From positions 4,278,001-4,342,000 of the forward strand of contig NZ_CP107935.1 in NCBI RefSeq assembly GCF_036038375.1: a stretch of DNA of 64,000 nucleotides, in the 5' to 3' direction. Source of the DNA: Streptomyces sp. NBC_00414. GTDB taxonomy: Bacteria; Actinomycetota; Actinomycetes; Streptomycetales; Streptomycetaceae. Numbering within the stretch: position 1 is the first letter of the stretch; every line of letters starts with the position of its first letter. Under the pieces are notes generated by a model that saw nothing but the letters and a program-made list of their open reading frames with translations, was not told where the DNA came from and did no database searches. The position numbers were made by a program, and so were the translations under genes. Below are positions 25,060-32,852 of the stretch, piece after piece.

Positions 25060-25239
25060 GTTCCGTCCTCGGGCGGTTCCTCATCCCCGCGCCCGTCCCT
25101 CATTTGACGCATCCGAGTTACCCACGGCAACCCCTATCCCCTCTGGTCGACTTCCCTCACTATGGTCACCCGGCAAACTGGCTGGTACGTCAGCAGTCGA
25201 GCGAGCGAGCGACGGTACGGGCGCGGAGGAGGCAGCGGC

Positions 25240-26793
25240 ATGGCTCGGGGCGAGAGCGAAGACGATCGGCCCGGCGGGGGCGTGCACACGGGAGCGTCCG
25301 ACGCGCGGCTCACGGAACTGCTGCGTGCCGACGCCTCGACCGGACAGGCTGCGCTGGATGAACTGCGCGCCCGCCACCGGCCCACGGTTCTCGTGTACGC
25401 CCGGCTGTGCACCACCGGCGAGTACGCGGCCCGGGAGCTGACGGCCCACGCGTTCACGCTGGCCGCCCAGGAGACCGTACGCGGGGTCGACCCGCGCGGT
25501 CCGTGGCGGCACCAGCTCCTCCTCCTGGCCTGGCGGGTGGCCGTCGCGTGGGCCGGGGACCAGCGCTCCCGCCGGCTCGACCCCGGACTGCTCGCGCGGC
25601 TGCACGAGTCCGGACCCGGCGGCCCGACCCCGCCGATGCTCGACGCGTTCCGCTCGCTCCCCACCCGGGTCCAGGGCCTCATCTGGTACGGGCTGGTCGA
25701 GCCCGTACCCGAGGACGAGACGGCCGAACTGCTCGGCGTCACCCGCGAGGACGTGACGTACGGGACGGAGTCGGCGCTCCAGGCGTTGCGCGCGACTTTC
25801 CTGAAGTCCCACCTCGCCGCTTCCGGTGACCCGCGCTGCCAGGACTTCCGCCGGCTGATCGAGGAGTCGGTACGCCCCGACATCCCCCGTCACAGCCCGG
25901 ATCTGCGCGCCCACATGGCCGAGTGCGGGCACTGCGCCACGGCGTACGAGGTGCTCTCCGCGCTGCGGGACGACCCGCGTACGGCGCTGGCCGAGGGCCT
26001 GCTTCCGTGGGGCGGCACGGCGTACGCGTCGGCCGTCGAGACCCGGCCGCGCGCCCACGAGCGGGCCGAGTCGGGGCCCTGGGTGGCGCTGGGGACCTGG
26101 CCGCCGTCCCGTCGATTCGTCCTGACCTCCGCGGCGCTGGGGATGGCGCTGGCCCCGCTGCTCCTCTTCCTCGTCCCCTCGGACGGCACGCGGTCCCAGG
26201 AGGCGGGCGGCACGGCTCCCGTACGTCCACCGGTGACGGTGACGGCCACGGTCCCCACGACACCGCTGCCCTCGGCGACGAGCACGACGAAGCCGCCGAA
26301 GCCGCCGAAGCCGACGCGCAGTCCGAGCCCCACGAAGTCGGCGGCCCCGAGTCCGTCGCGCACGAAGCAGACGCCGCCCCCGTCCCCTCCCGGCGGCAGC
26401 TACACCCAGGTGGTCAACCTCGCCTCGGGCCGCTGTCTGGACATCCGCGACGGCGACCTGGAGAAGGGCACGGACGTGATCACGGCGACCTGCTCCTCGT
26501 CCCGCACGCAGCGCTGGCGCGTCGACGCGGACCAGGGCGCTCTGCGGTCGTACGCCGACCCCGACTTCTGCCTGGACAGCCGCGGCGCGACCGACGACGG
26601 CGTGGGCATCTGGGAATGCGACTCGCTCGACGGCCGCAACGGCCCGAACCTGCGCTTCGCGGTGACCTCGACGGGCGCCCTCCGCCCGGCCATAGCCCCG
26701 GATCACGCGCTGACGCCATCCGGCGACAACGCCTTGGACCTGACCCCGGACACCGGCGGAACGGGCCAGCGATGGCGAGCGGGCGCGGCCTGA
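25240..26793 (+). CDS. Membrane fusion protein: sigma-like region, zinc-finger (ZAS-like) motif, TM helix and ricin-type lectin domain
   Basis: 517 residues. Residues 20-190 resemble regions 2 and 4 of ECF-type sigma factors; LPTRVQGLIWYGLVE through TAELLGVTREDV is a sigma-4-like HTH (140-175). Residues 225-232 (HMAECGHC) form an H-x3-C-x2-C motif like anti-sigma zinc-finger domains. A TM helix spans about 293-312, then a Pro/Thr/Lys-rich spacer and a C-terminal ricin B-type beta-trefoil (NLASGRCLDIRDGD, TQRWRVDADQ) probably outside the cell. GGAGGAGG precedes the ATG at 25240. The layout suggests a transmembrane sensor that reads an extracellular carbohydrate. Whether the sigma-like part binds DNA is unknown. 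Confidence 0.82.
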   Translation: MARGESEDDRPGGGVHTGASDARLTELLRADASTGQAALDELRARHRPTVLVYARLCTTGEYAARELTAHAFTLAAQETVRGVDPRGPWRHQLLLLAWRVAVAWAGDQRSRRLDPGLLARLHESGPGGPTPPMLDAFRSLPTRVQGLIWYGLVEPVPEDETAELLGVTREDVTYGTESALQALRATFLKSHLAASGDPRCQDFRRLIEESVRPDIPRHSPDLRAHMAECGHCATAYEVLSALRDDPRTALAEGLLPWGGTAYASAVETRPRAHERAESGPWVALGTWPPSRRFVLTSAALGMALAPLLLFLVPSDGTRSQEAGGTAPVRPPVTVTATVPTTPLPSATSTTKPPKPPKPTRSPSPTKSAAPSPSRTKQTPPPSPPGGSYTQVVNLASGRCLDIRDGDLEKGTDVITATCSSSRTQRWRVDADQGALRSYADPDFCLDSRGATDDGVGIWECDSLDGRNGPNLRFAVTSTGALRPAIAPDHALTPSGDNALDLTPDTGGTGQRWRAGAA

Positions 26794-26823
26794 ACCACCC
26801 GCGCTGTGCAGTCGTACGGCGCC

Positions 26824-27072
26824 TCAGGATCCCTCGGTGAACAACTCCCACGAGTCGCTGACCTGGTAGGAACGCTCCAGCCAGGCACCGAGTTCGTCCA
26901 TGTCGGTGGAAGCGAGGACGCGCTCGCGAACGGCGTCCGGCACGTCGATCCGGCGCCAGCGAAGATTGCGCAGAACGCTCTCCGCCCTCTCCTGCGCCCG
27001 CCCCTCTTCGCGACCTTCCTCACGCACCTGCTCGGCAAGCGGGTGTCGCCAGAAGTACTGGATCGCCGTCAT
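26824..27072 (-). pseudogene. C-terminal remnant of an Rpn-like / PD-(D/E)XK-type protein
   Basis: About 82 residues. The C-terminal pattern (a charged EEGREEGRAQERAE coiled segment, RNLRWRRIDVPDAVRERVLASTDMDELGAWLERS) resembles the tail of the roughly 300-residue Rpn/YhgA-like proteins common in Streptomyces, but the nuclease domain is missing. The ATG at 27072 has AGAGGA upstream, so a small protein could still be made. Treat it as a degraded copy; a small functional gene is the alternative. Confidence 0.5.
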
Positions 27073-27103
27073 CAGGTCCTCTCTGTCCGATTTGATCAAC
27101 GAG

Positions 27104-27517
27104 CTACACGGCGGCCAGGTCACACCAGACGTACTTGCCTCGGTTGCCGTATCTGAACAGTGGTTGCCAGCCCCAGGCGTCGGAGCACGCGCGGACCAGG
27201 GCGAGGCCTCTGCCGCCCTCGGCGTCCGTCAGGCTCGCCAACTCCCCTGGAGGCTCGGGCGGTTCGGGGTCCGCGTCCCACGCCCCGATCTGCAGGACCC
27301 CGACCGACCAGCAGACGCGGAGAGTCGCAGGCCCCTTCGTGTGGAGTACGGCGTTGGCGACCAGCTCGGCCGCGAGGAGTTCGGCGACATCGACGAGGCG
27401 GATCAGGCCGTGCATGGTGAGGATCAGGCGGAGGGTACGGCGACAGACGGTGACGCCGCGGGGGTCGTTGGGGATGGAGACGGAGTACTCCCAGGGAGCG
27501 GTCTCGGTTTCGGGCAT
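27104..27517 (-). CDS. GHKL ATP-binding protein (anti-sigma-like kinase) of a WhiJ-type set
   Basis: 137 residues with ATPase motifs: AELLAAELVANAVLHTKGP (N-box), GAWDADPEPPEPP (G1 variant) and GGRGLALVRACSDAWGW (G2). It diverges from a WhiJ-like XRE gene and its DUF397 partner. The triad ATPase/XRE/DUF397 recurs many times in Streptomyces genomes (whiJ and abaA-like loci, some controlling sporulation or antibiotic production). The G1 motif lacks the usual Gly-x-Gly, so kinase activity is doubtful. Confidence 0.82.
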   Translation of the reverse strand: MPETETAPWEYSVSIPNDPRGVTVCRRTLRLILTMHGLIRLVDVAELLAAELVANAVLHTKGPATLRVCWSVGVLQIGAWDADPEPPEPPGELASLTDAEGGRGLALVRACSDAWGWQPLFRYGNRGKYVWCDLAAV

Positions 27518-27635
27518 GCGGCAGCTCCAGGCGTGGGTACGGGATGAGTCGCACGGGCGGTGGCAGAGCCGCAGCCGTCATGGCAGGACGGAGCGGTGCG
27601 CTTCCGCAGCGTGTGCAGTGCGTCACCGAAGGTAG

Positions 27636-27651
27636 GGCATTAATTAATGCC
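27636..27651. promoter_or_regulatory. Perfect 16-bp AT-rich palindrome, candidate XRE operator
   Basis: GGCATTAATTAATGCC is fully symmetric and lies 72 bp before the XRE gene and 119 bp from the divergent ATPase gene. Such an AT-rich sequence is rare in this GC context. It is the likeliest operator for the WhiJ-like regulator. Confidence 0.65.
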
Positions 27652-27722
27652 GCTGCAAGCGACTGCGTAACCTGCCACCCGTACGTGGCACAACCGCAGA
27701 TCTGTCGAGAATCGGAGGGCGT

Positions 27723-28574
27723 ATGCCGCCAAGGAGTCATCCCACGGCGCGTCAGGCTCGCCTGGGAACCGAACTGCGCAGGCTGCGCGAGGCTTCCGGC
27801 ATGAAGGCACGTGACGTTGCCGCGTTCCTCAACTCCACCTCGACGCAGATGAGTCAGATGGAGGCGGGCATCGCGGGCGTCAGCGCGGAGCGCATCCGGC
27901 GCCTCGCGGCGCATTACGCCTGCACGGATGAAGCGCTGATCGACTCGCTCGCGGCCATGGCCGGCGATCGCACACGCGGGTGGTGGGACGAATACCGGGG
28001 AGTCCTGCCCCAGGTCAACCTTGATGTTGCCGAGGCGGAGCACCACGCGACGTTTCTGCGAGAGGTCGTCATCACCCACGTTCCCGGGTTGCTGCAGACA
28101 CCTGACTACGCGCGGGCGATCTTTGGGTACATGCGTCCGGAGCTGCCGGAGAGTGAGCTGGGACCTCGGGTGGAGCACCGGATGAAACGGCATGCCGTCA
28201 TCGAGGGCGACAACCCGCCTCCGTACGAGACGATCATTCACGAGTTCGCACTACGAATCCGTGTGGCCGACCGCCAGTCATCCGTCGCTCAACTCCGCCG
28301 CATCCTGGCCGAGATCGAGCAAGGGCATGCGACCGTACGTGTCATCCCGGCCGACCAGGATCACTTCGCCGGAGCCGGAGCCTCGATGTTGTACTTGGGC
28401 GGCCCGCTGGCCCAACTGGACACCGGGCTCAAGGACACCCCCGGCGGCACCATGTTCATCGACGCCGAAGCGCAGTTGGAACGGCTCCGAACACTCTTCC
28501 GTAAGGTGGGGAAGGCATCTATGGAACCCACGACGTCACGTGACTTCATTCACCGCCTGACGAAGGAACTGTGA
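27723..28574 (+). CDS. WhiJ-like XRE regulator with DUF5753 (Scr1-type) domain
   Basis: 283 residues. An N-terminal XRE HTH (RLGTELRRLREASGMKARDVAAF through QMSQMEAGIAGVSAERIRRLAAHY, about 12-66) is followed by DUF5753 (WWDEYRGVLPQVNLDVAEAEHHATFL through LFRKVGKASM). GGAGGG precedes the ATG. It belongs to the WhiJ/Scr1 family, which binds DNA in its own promoter and pairs with small DUF397 proteins. The partner starts 8 nt after its stop. Phenotypes in the family include timing of sporulation, so a developmental role is plausible. Confidence 0.88.
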   Translation: MPPRSHPTARQARLGTELRRLREASGMKARDVAAFLNSTSTQMSQMEAGIAGVSAERIRRLAAHYACTDEALIDSLAAMAGDRTRGWWDEYRGVLPQVNLDVAEAEHHATFLREVVITHVPGLLQTPDYARAIFGYMRPELPESELGPRVEHRMKRHAVIEGDNPPPYETIIHEFALRIRVADRQSSVAQLRRILAEIEQGHATVRVIPADQDHFAGAGASMLYLGGPLAQLDTGLKDTPGGTMFIDAEAQLERLRTLFRKVGKASMEPTTSRDFIHRLTKEL

Positions 28575-28582
28575 GGCACCCC

Positions 28583-28783
28583 ATGAGCCACACCCTGCAC
28601 TGGCAGAAGTCCTCGTTCTCCGACGGCGGCGAAGGCAACACCTGCGTCGAGGTCGCCGCCTCCCCCGGAAACCTCCACCTCCGCGAGAGCGACACCCCCG
28701 GCATCGAACTCGCCACCGCACCAGGCCCGTTGGCCCACCTCATACGCGGGGTGAAAGCGGCCGCGGTCCCTGCCGCACCCTGA
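28583..28783 (+). CDS. DUF397 small protein (WhiJ partner family)
   Basis: 66 residues. The DUF397 pattern is clear: LHWQKSSFSDGGEGNTCVEVA then LRESDTPG. The ATG at 28583 is preferred; a GTG at 28571 would overlap the upstream gene but is only 3 nt from the AAGGA. It is co-transcribed with the XRE regulator and likely modulates it. Its stop abuts the 3' end of hutI. Confidence 0.88.
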   Translation: MSHTLHWQKSSFSDGGEGNTCVEVAASPGNLHLRESDTPGIELATAPGPLAHLIRGVKAAAVPAAP

Positions 28784-30028
28784 TCACACCCGCGCGCCCC
28801 GTCGCCACACCTCGCTCACCAGCGGCACCCCCGGCCGGTAGGCCAAGTGCACGTGGCTCGGGGCGTCCAGAAACGCCAGGTCGGCGTACGCGCCCGGGGC
28901 CACGCGGCCGATGTCCGTGCGGCGGAGGGCCGCGGCCCCGCCCGCCGTGGCCGACCAGAGCGCCTCGTCCGGCGTCATCCCCATGTCCCGTACCGCCAGC
29001 GCGATGCAGAACGGCACGGACGACGTGAAGGACGAGCCCGGGTTGCAGTCGGTGGAAAGGGCTACCGTGGCGCCCGCGTCGAGGAGCCGGCGCGCGTCCG
29101 GCCACGCGGCACGGGTGGAGAACTCCGCGCCGGGCAACAGCGTCGCCACCGTGTCACCGCTCGCGAGGGCGTCCACGTCCGCGTCGGTCAGGTGCGTGCA
29201 GTGGTCGGCGCTCGCCGCGTCCAGTTCGACGGCCAGTTGCACCCCGGGGCCGTACGAGAGCTGGTTGGCATGGATGCGGGGGTGCAGCCCCTTCGCCTTG
29301 CCCGCCGTGAGGATCGCGCGGGCCTGATCGCCGTCGAAGGCCCCCTTCTCGCAGAAGACGTCGATCCAACGGGCGTACGGGGCACAGGCGTCGAGCATCT
29401 CGCCGGTGACGAGCGCGACGTACGCGGCGGGGTCGTCCGCGTAGTCCGGCGGGACGATGTGCGCGCCGAGGTAGGTGACCTCGTCGGTGTGCGCGGCGGC
29501 GATCCGCAGGGCCCGCGCCTCGTCCTCGACCGTCAACCCGTAGCCGGACTTCGTCTCGAACGTGGTCGTGCCCTGGCGCAGGGCCTCGGCGAGGTAGCGG
29601 GTGAGGTTGCGCTCAAGCTCCGAGTCGCTCGCCGCGCGGGTCGCGGCGACGGTCGTCCGGATGCCGCCGGCGCTGTAGGCCCGGCCGGACATACGGGCGT
29701 TGAACTCCTGCGTGCGGTCGCCCGCGAAGACGAGGTGCGAGTGGGAGTCGACGAAGCCGGGGACGACCGCGCGGCCACCGGCGTCGACCCGATTGTCAGT
29801 GGCGGGTGCTTCTCTTGAGTCACCGGTCCAAGCGATGCGGTCGCCGTCGATGACGACGGCCGCGTTCTGGATCAGACCGAGCGGAGACCCTCCCCCATTC
29901 TCGAATTTACTCGAACGGGGGGACCCCCACCCGAGAGAGGAGTCGTTGGTGACCAGACTGGCGATGTTGGTGATGAGGGTCGTGCTGCCGGTATTGCTAC
30001 CGCTGGTGGCGCCGGTCGTGCTGCTCAT
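28784..30028 (-). CDS. hutI: Imidazolonepropionase HutI, with an in-frame repeat insertion
   Basis: 414 residues of the amidohydrolase superfamily. It hydrolyses 4-imidazolone-5-propionate to N-formimino-L-glutamate. Metal-binding and conserved motifs include GFVDSHSHLVFAGDRTQEF, RMSGRAYSAGGI, TFETKSGYGL, IHANQLSYGP, SADHCTHL and ALSTDCNPGSS. Near the N-terminus (about residues 30-50), LGWGSPRSSKFENGGGSPLG replaces the few residues expected from relatives; it is a translated family C repeat. The insertion precedes the metal sites and the enzyme could still be active. It ends the hutU-amidohydrolase-hutF-hutI operon. Confidence 0.93.
   Translation of the reverse strand: MSSTTGATSGSNTGSTTLITNIASLVTNDSSLGWGSPRSSKFENGGGSPLGLIQNAAVVIDGDRIAWTGDSREAPATDNRVDAGGRAVVPGFVDSHSHLVFAGDRTQEFNARMSGRAYSAGGIRTTVAATRAASDSELERNLTRYLAEALRQGTTTFETKSGYGLTVEDEARALRIAAAHTDEVTYLGAHIVPPDYADDPAAYVALVTGEMLDACAPYARWIDVFCEKGAFDGDQARAILTAGKAKGLHPRIHANQLSYGPGVQLAVELDAASADHCTHLTDADVDALASGDTVATLLPGAEFSTRAAWPDARRLLDAGATVALSTDCNPGSSFTSSVPFCIALAVRDMGMTPDEALWSATAGGAAALRRTDIGRVAPGAYADLAFLDAPSHVHLAYRPGVPLVSEVWRRGARV
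29887..29931 (-). repeat. Family C repeat inside hutI
   Basis: This GC-rich element, with opposed C- and G-runs around a TCGAATTTACTCGA core, resembles a common Streptomyces intergenic repeat. In hutI it lies in frame and adds about 15 residues. Confidence 0.7.
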
Positions 30029-30078
30029 GACGTCCTCGGGGGCTGTCGGGGCGAAGGGGGCCTGGTCAGGGTCGGCGC

Positions 30079-31455
30079 TCAGGCGCGCAGCGCTTCGATC
30101 GCGTCCGCGAGGGCCTGCGGCACGTCCGGAACAAGGGCATGCGCCCCGTCGCGTACGACATGACGGCCGCCGACAACCGTGTGCCGCACATCCGCCGCTG
30201 TCGCGGCGAATACGGCCGTCTCGGCGCCGAGCCGTGGCAGCGTCCCCGCTGTTCTGACCGAGTCGAGCGCGACCGTCGTGAAGTCGGCGAGCGCGCCCGC
30301 TTCGAGGACGCCCGCGTCGGTCCAGCCCAGGGCCGCGTGACCGTCCGCGGAGGCGGCGCGCAGAAGCGCCGCCGCCGTCCAGTGGCCCCGGGTGCGGCTG
30401 CGCAGGCGTTCGTTCAGCTCCATCGCGCGCGCCTCTTCGAGCAGGTCGATGACGGCGTGGCTGTCGGAGCCGAGGGACAGCGGGGAGCCCGCCTGCTGGA
30501 GCGCGACGGCCGGTCCGATGCCGTCGGCGAGGTCGCGCTCGGTGGTCGGGCACATGCAGGTGCCGGTGCCCGAGCGGCCGAGCAGCGCGATGTCCGCGTC
30601 GGTGAGGTGGGTGTTGTGCACGCCGGTGGTGCGCGGCCCGAGCACCCCGTGGTCGGCGAGCAACTGTGTAGGGGTACACCCGTGGGCCGCCTGGCAGGCG
30701 TCGTTCTCGGCCGTCTGCTCGGACAGGTGCACATGGAGCGGGGCCCGCCGCTCCTCGACCCACCGCGCCACCGTCGCCAACTGCCCGGCGGGCACGGCCC
30801 GTACGGAGTGGATGGCGGCCCCGATCCGCGCGTGATCCCGGTCCTTGAGAACTGAACAGCGTGCTGCCCAGGCCTCCGCGGTGCCGTCGGAGAAGCGCAG
30901 CTGGTGCCGGTTCGGGGGCTGCCCCCTGCGGGCGTCGACCAGACCCCCGGCGAGGTAGACGGTGTCGAGGAGGGTGATGCGGATGCCCGCCTCGGCGGCG
31001 GCCTCGACGAGCGCCTCACCCATGGCGTTCGGGTCGGCGTAGGGCGTGCCGCCCGGCGCGTGGTGCACGTAGTGGAACTCGCCGACCGCCGTGACACCGG
31101 CAAGGGCCATCTCGGCGTACACCGCGCGGGCGAGCGCGTGGTACGTGTCCGGGGTCAGCCGGTCCGCGATGGAGTACATGATCTCGCGCCAGGTCCAGAA
31201 GGTCCCGGAGCCGACCTGGACGGTGCCGCGCAGGGCCCGGTGGAAGGCGTGGCTGTGGGTGTTGGCGAGGCCGGGGAGGGTCAGGCCGCGCAGGATCTCC
31301 GCTCCGGGCGGTGGGCTGTCGACGCCCGTACGGACGGCGGCGATCCGTCCGTCCGCGCCCACGTCGAGGGCCACGCCCGGCTCCACGTAGGAGTCGAGCC
31401 AGGCGTGCTCCAGCCAGTACGTCGTGCCTCGCACGCTCGCTTTCAGCTCGCTCAC
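30079..31455 (-). CDS. hutF: Formimidoylglutamate deiminase, HutF-like
   Basis: 458 residues of the amidohydrolase superfamily, converting N-formimino-L-glutamate to N-formyl-L-glutamate and ammonia. Evidence: TLPGLANTHSHAFHRALRG (metal His pair), GTFWTWREIMYS, VGEFHYVHHAPGGTPY, LHVHLSEQTAEN, GVHNTHLTDADIALL, CMCPTTERDLADG and LSLGSDSHAVIDL. The GTG at 31455 overlaps the stop of the amidohydrolase (GTGA). It lies between the amidohydrolase and hutI in the hut operon, which supports the assignment. Confidence 0.9.
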   Translation of the reverse strand: MSELKASVRGTTYWLEHAWLDSYVEPGVALDVGADGRIAAVRTGVDSPPPGAEILRGLTLPGLANTHSHAFHRALRGTVQVGSGTFWTWREIMYSIADRLTPDTYHALARAVYAEMALAGVTAVGEFHYVHHAPGGTPYADPNAMGEALVEAAAEAGIRITLLDTVYLAGGLVDARRGQPPNRHQLRFSDGTAEAWAARCSVLKDRDHARIGAAIHSVRAVPAGQLATVARWVEERRAPLHVHLSEQTAENDACQAAHGCTPTQLLADHGVLGPRTTGVHNTHLTDADIALLGRSGTGTCMCPTTERDLADGIGPAVALQQAGSPLSLGSDSHAVIDLLEEARAMELNERLRSRTRGHWTAAALLRAASADGHAALGWTDAGVLEAGALADFTTVALDSVRTAGTLPRLGAETAVFAATAADVRHTVVGGRHVVRDGAHALVPDVPQALADAIEALRA

Positions 31456-32852
31456 TTGCAGGCCAGCCCTTCCAGTACGTCGGCCAGTGCGGTCACCCCG
31501 GCAACGCAGTCGTCCTCGGCGGCGTACTCGGCCGGCGAGTGCGAGACGCCCGTGGGGTTGCGTACGAACAGCATGGCGGTGGGGATCGAGCCGGAGAGGA
31601 TCCCGGCGTCGTGTCCCGCACCTGTTCCGAGGACGGGAACATTCAGGTGCGCCCCCGTGCCCCCGTCCCCGCCGCCCAGGACGCGGGCGATCTCGTCCCG
31701 CAGTGCGTGCTCGAACTCGACGACCGGGGTGAACGACTCCCGGACCACGTCGAGGTGGATCCCGTGCGCGTCGGCGTACTCGCGGGCCGCCTTCTCGATG
31801 CCGTGGACGACCGTGTCGAGGGTCGCCTGGTCCGCGGCGCGGGAGTCGAGCCAGCCGCGTACGAGGGAGGGGATGGCGTTGACGCCGTTCGGCTCGACCG
31901 AGATCTTGCCGAAAGTGGCCACGGCGCCCGCGAGCTCGGCCTCCCGGCGGGCCGCGAGCACGGTCTCCGCGTACGACAGCATGGGGTCGCGGCGGTCCAC
32001 GAGGCGAGTGGTGCCCGCGTGGTTGGCCTCGCCCCGGAAGTCGAACCGCCACCGCCCGTGCGGCCAGATGGCGCTGGCGACGCCGACCCGGTCGCCGGTC
32101 AGGTCCAGGGCGCGCCCCTGCTCGACGTGCAGCTCGACGAACGCGCCGATACGGGCCAGGCGTTCGGGGTCAGCCCCGATGGCGTCCGGGTCGTGGCCCG
32201 CGGCCTCCATGGCCTGCGGGAGGGTGATCCCGTCGGCGTCGGTGAGCCGGTGTGCCTGCTCGACGGTGAGTTCCCCGGCGGTGAGCCGCGAGCCCACACA
32301 GGCCAGCCCGAAGCGGGCACCTTCCTCGTCGCCGAAGTTCACGATGGCGAGGGGCTTGGTGAACCGCGCGTTCCGGCCGCGCAGTTCGTCGAGCGCGGCG
32401 AAGGAGGACACGACGCCGAGGGGCCCGTCGAAGGCGCCCCCGTCGGGCACCGAGTCGAGGTGGGACCCGGTGACGACGGCGTCCCCGGCCGAGGGGTCGC
32501 CGAGCCACGCCCACTGGTTGCCGTTCCGGTCCAGTTCGAGGGTGAGCCCACGCGCCTCGGCCTGTGCCCTGAACCAGTCACGGCAGTCGGTATCGGCCCC
32601 GGTCCAGGCGAACCGCCGATACCCACCGGACCCGGCATGCCGCCCGATGCCCGCCAACTCCCCCCACATCTCAAGAAAGGAGGAACCCCCCGCCCCAGCC
32701 GGCCCGTCCGGCGTTTGAGGACGAGGCCGCTCAGGCACCACCAGCCCGTCCGGCGTTTGAGGACGAGGCCGTTCAGGCCGATCGGGGGCCTGGGGGCGGA
32801 GCCCCCAGCGGGGCCCGGGGGCGGAGCCCCCGCCGGACGACGACCCGCTCAC
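31452..32852 (-). CDS. M20 amidohydrolase (allantoate amidohydrolase/hydantoinase type) in the hut operon, with repeat-derived N-terminus
   Basis: 466 residues in the annotated form. The enzyme core starts near FLEMWGELAGIGRHAGSGG and has the dimetal motifs TGSHLDSVPDGGAFDGPLG, FGDEEGARF, ELHVEQGRALD and HAGTTRLVDRRDP, with PSLVRGWLDSR. The first 58 residues contain GLRPQAPDRPERPRPQTPDG-type peptides, a translation of two family B repeats (32699-32779). The GTG at 32852 overlaps the hutU stop, the normal operon start, so the repeats seem to have been inserted after it; an internal ATG before WGELAGIG would remove them. In the operon it is a good candidate for the N-formylglutamate deformylase step. 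It could act on another N-carbamoyl or N-formyl amino acid. Confidence 0.85.
   Translation of the reverse strand: MSGSSSGGGSAPGPRWGLRPQAPDRPERPRPQTPDGLVVPERPRPQTPDGPAGAGGSSFLEMWGELAGIGRHAGSGGYRRFAWTGADTDCRDWFRAQAEARGLTLELDRNGNQWAWLGDPSAGDAVVTGSHLDSVPDGGAFDGPLGVVSSFAALDELRGRNARFTKPLAIVNFGDEEGARFGLACVGSRLTAGELTVEQAHRLTDADGITLPQAMEAAGHDPDAIGADPERLARIGAFVELHVEQGRALDLTGDRVGVASAIWPHGRWRFDFRGEANHAGTTRLVDRRDPMLSYAETVLAARREAELAGAVATFGKISVEPNGVNAIPSLVRGWLDSRAADQATLDTVVHGIEKAAREYADAHGIHLDVVRESFTPVVEFEHALRDEIARVLGGGDGGTGAHLNVPVLGTGAGHDAGILSGSIPTAMLFVRNPTGVSHSPAEYAAEDDCVAGVTALADVLEGLACK
32699..32779 (-). repeat. Two family B repeats inside the amidohydrolase gene
   Basis: Copies at 32699-32727 and 32742-32779 share GCCCGTCCGGCGTTTGAGGA-type sequence and are read in frame as RPRPQTPDG twice. 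A GGGGGCGGAGCCCCC palindrome lies just upstream at about 32793-32832. Confidence 0.85.
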
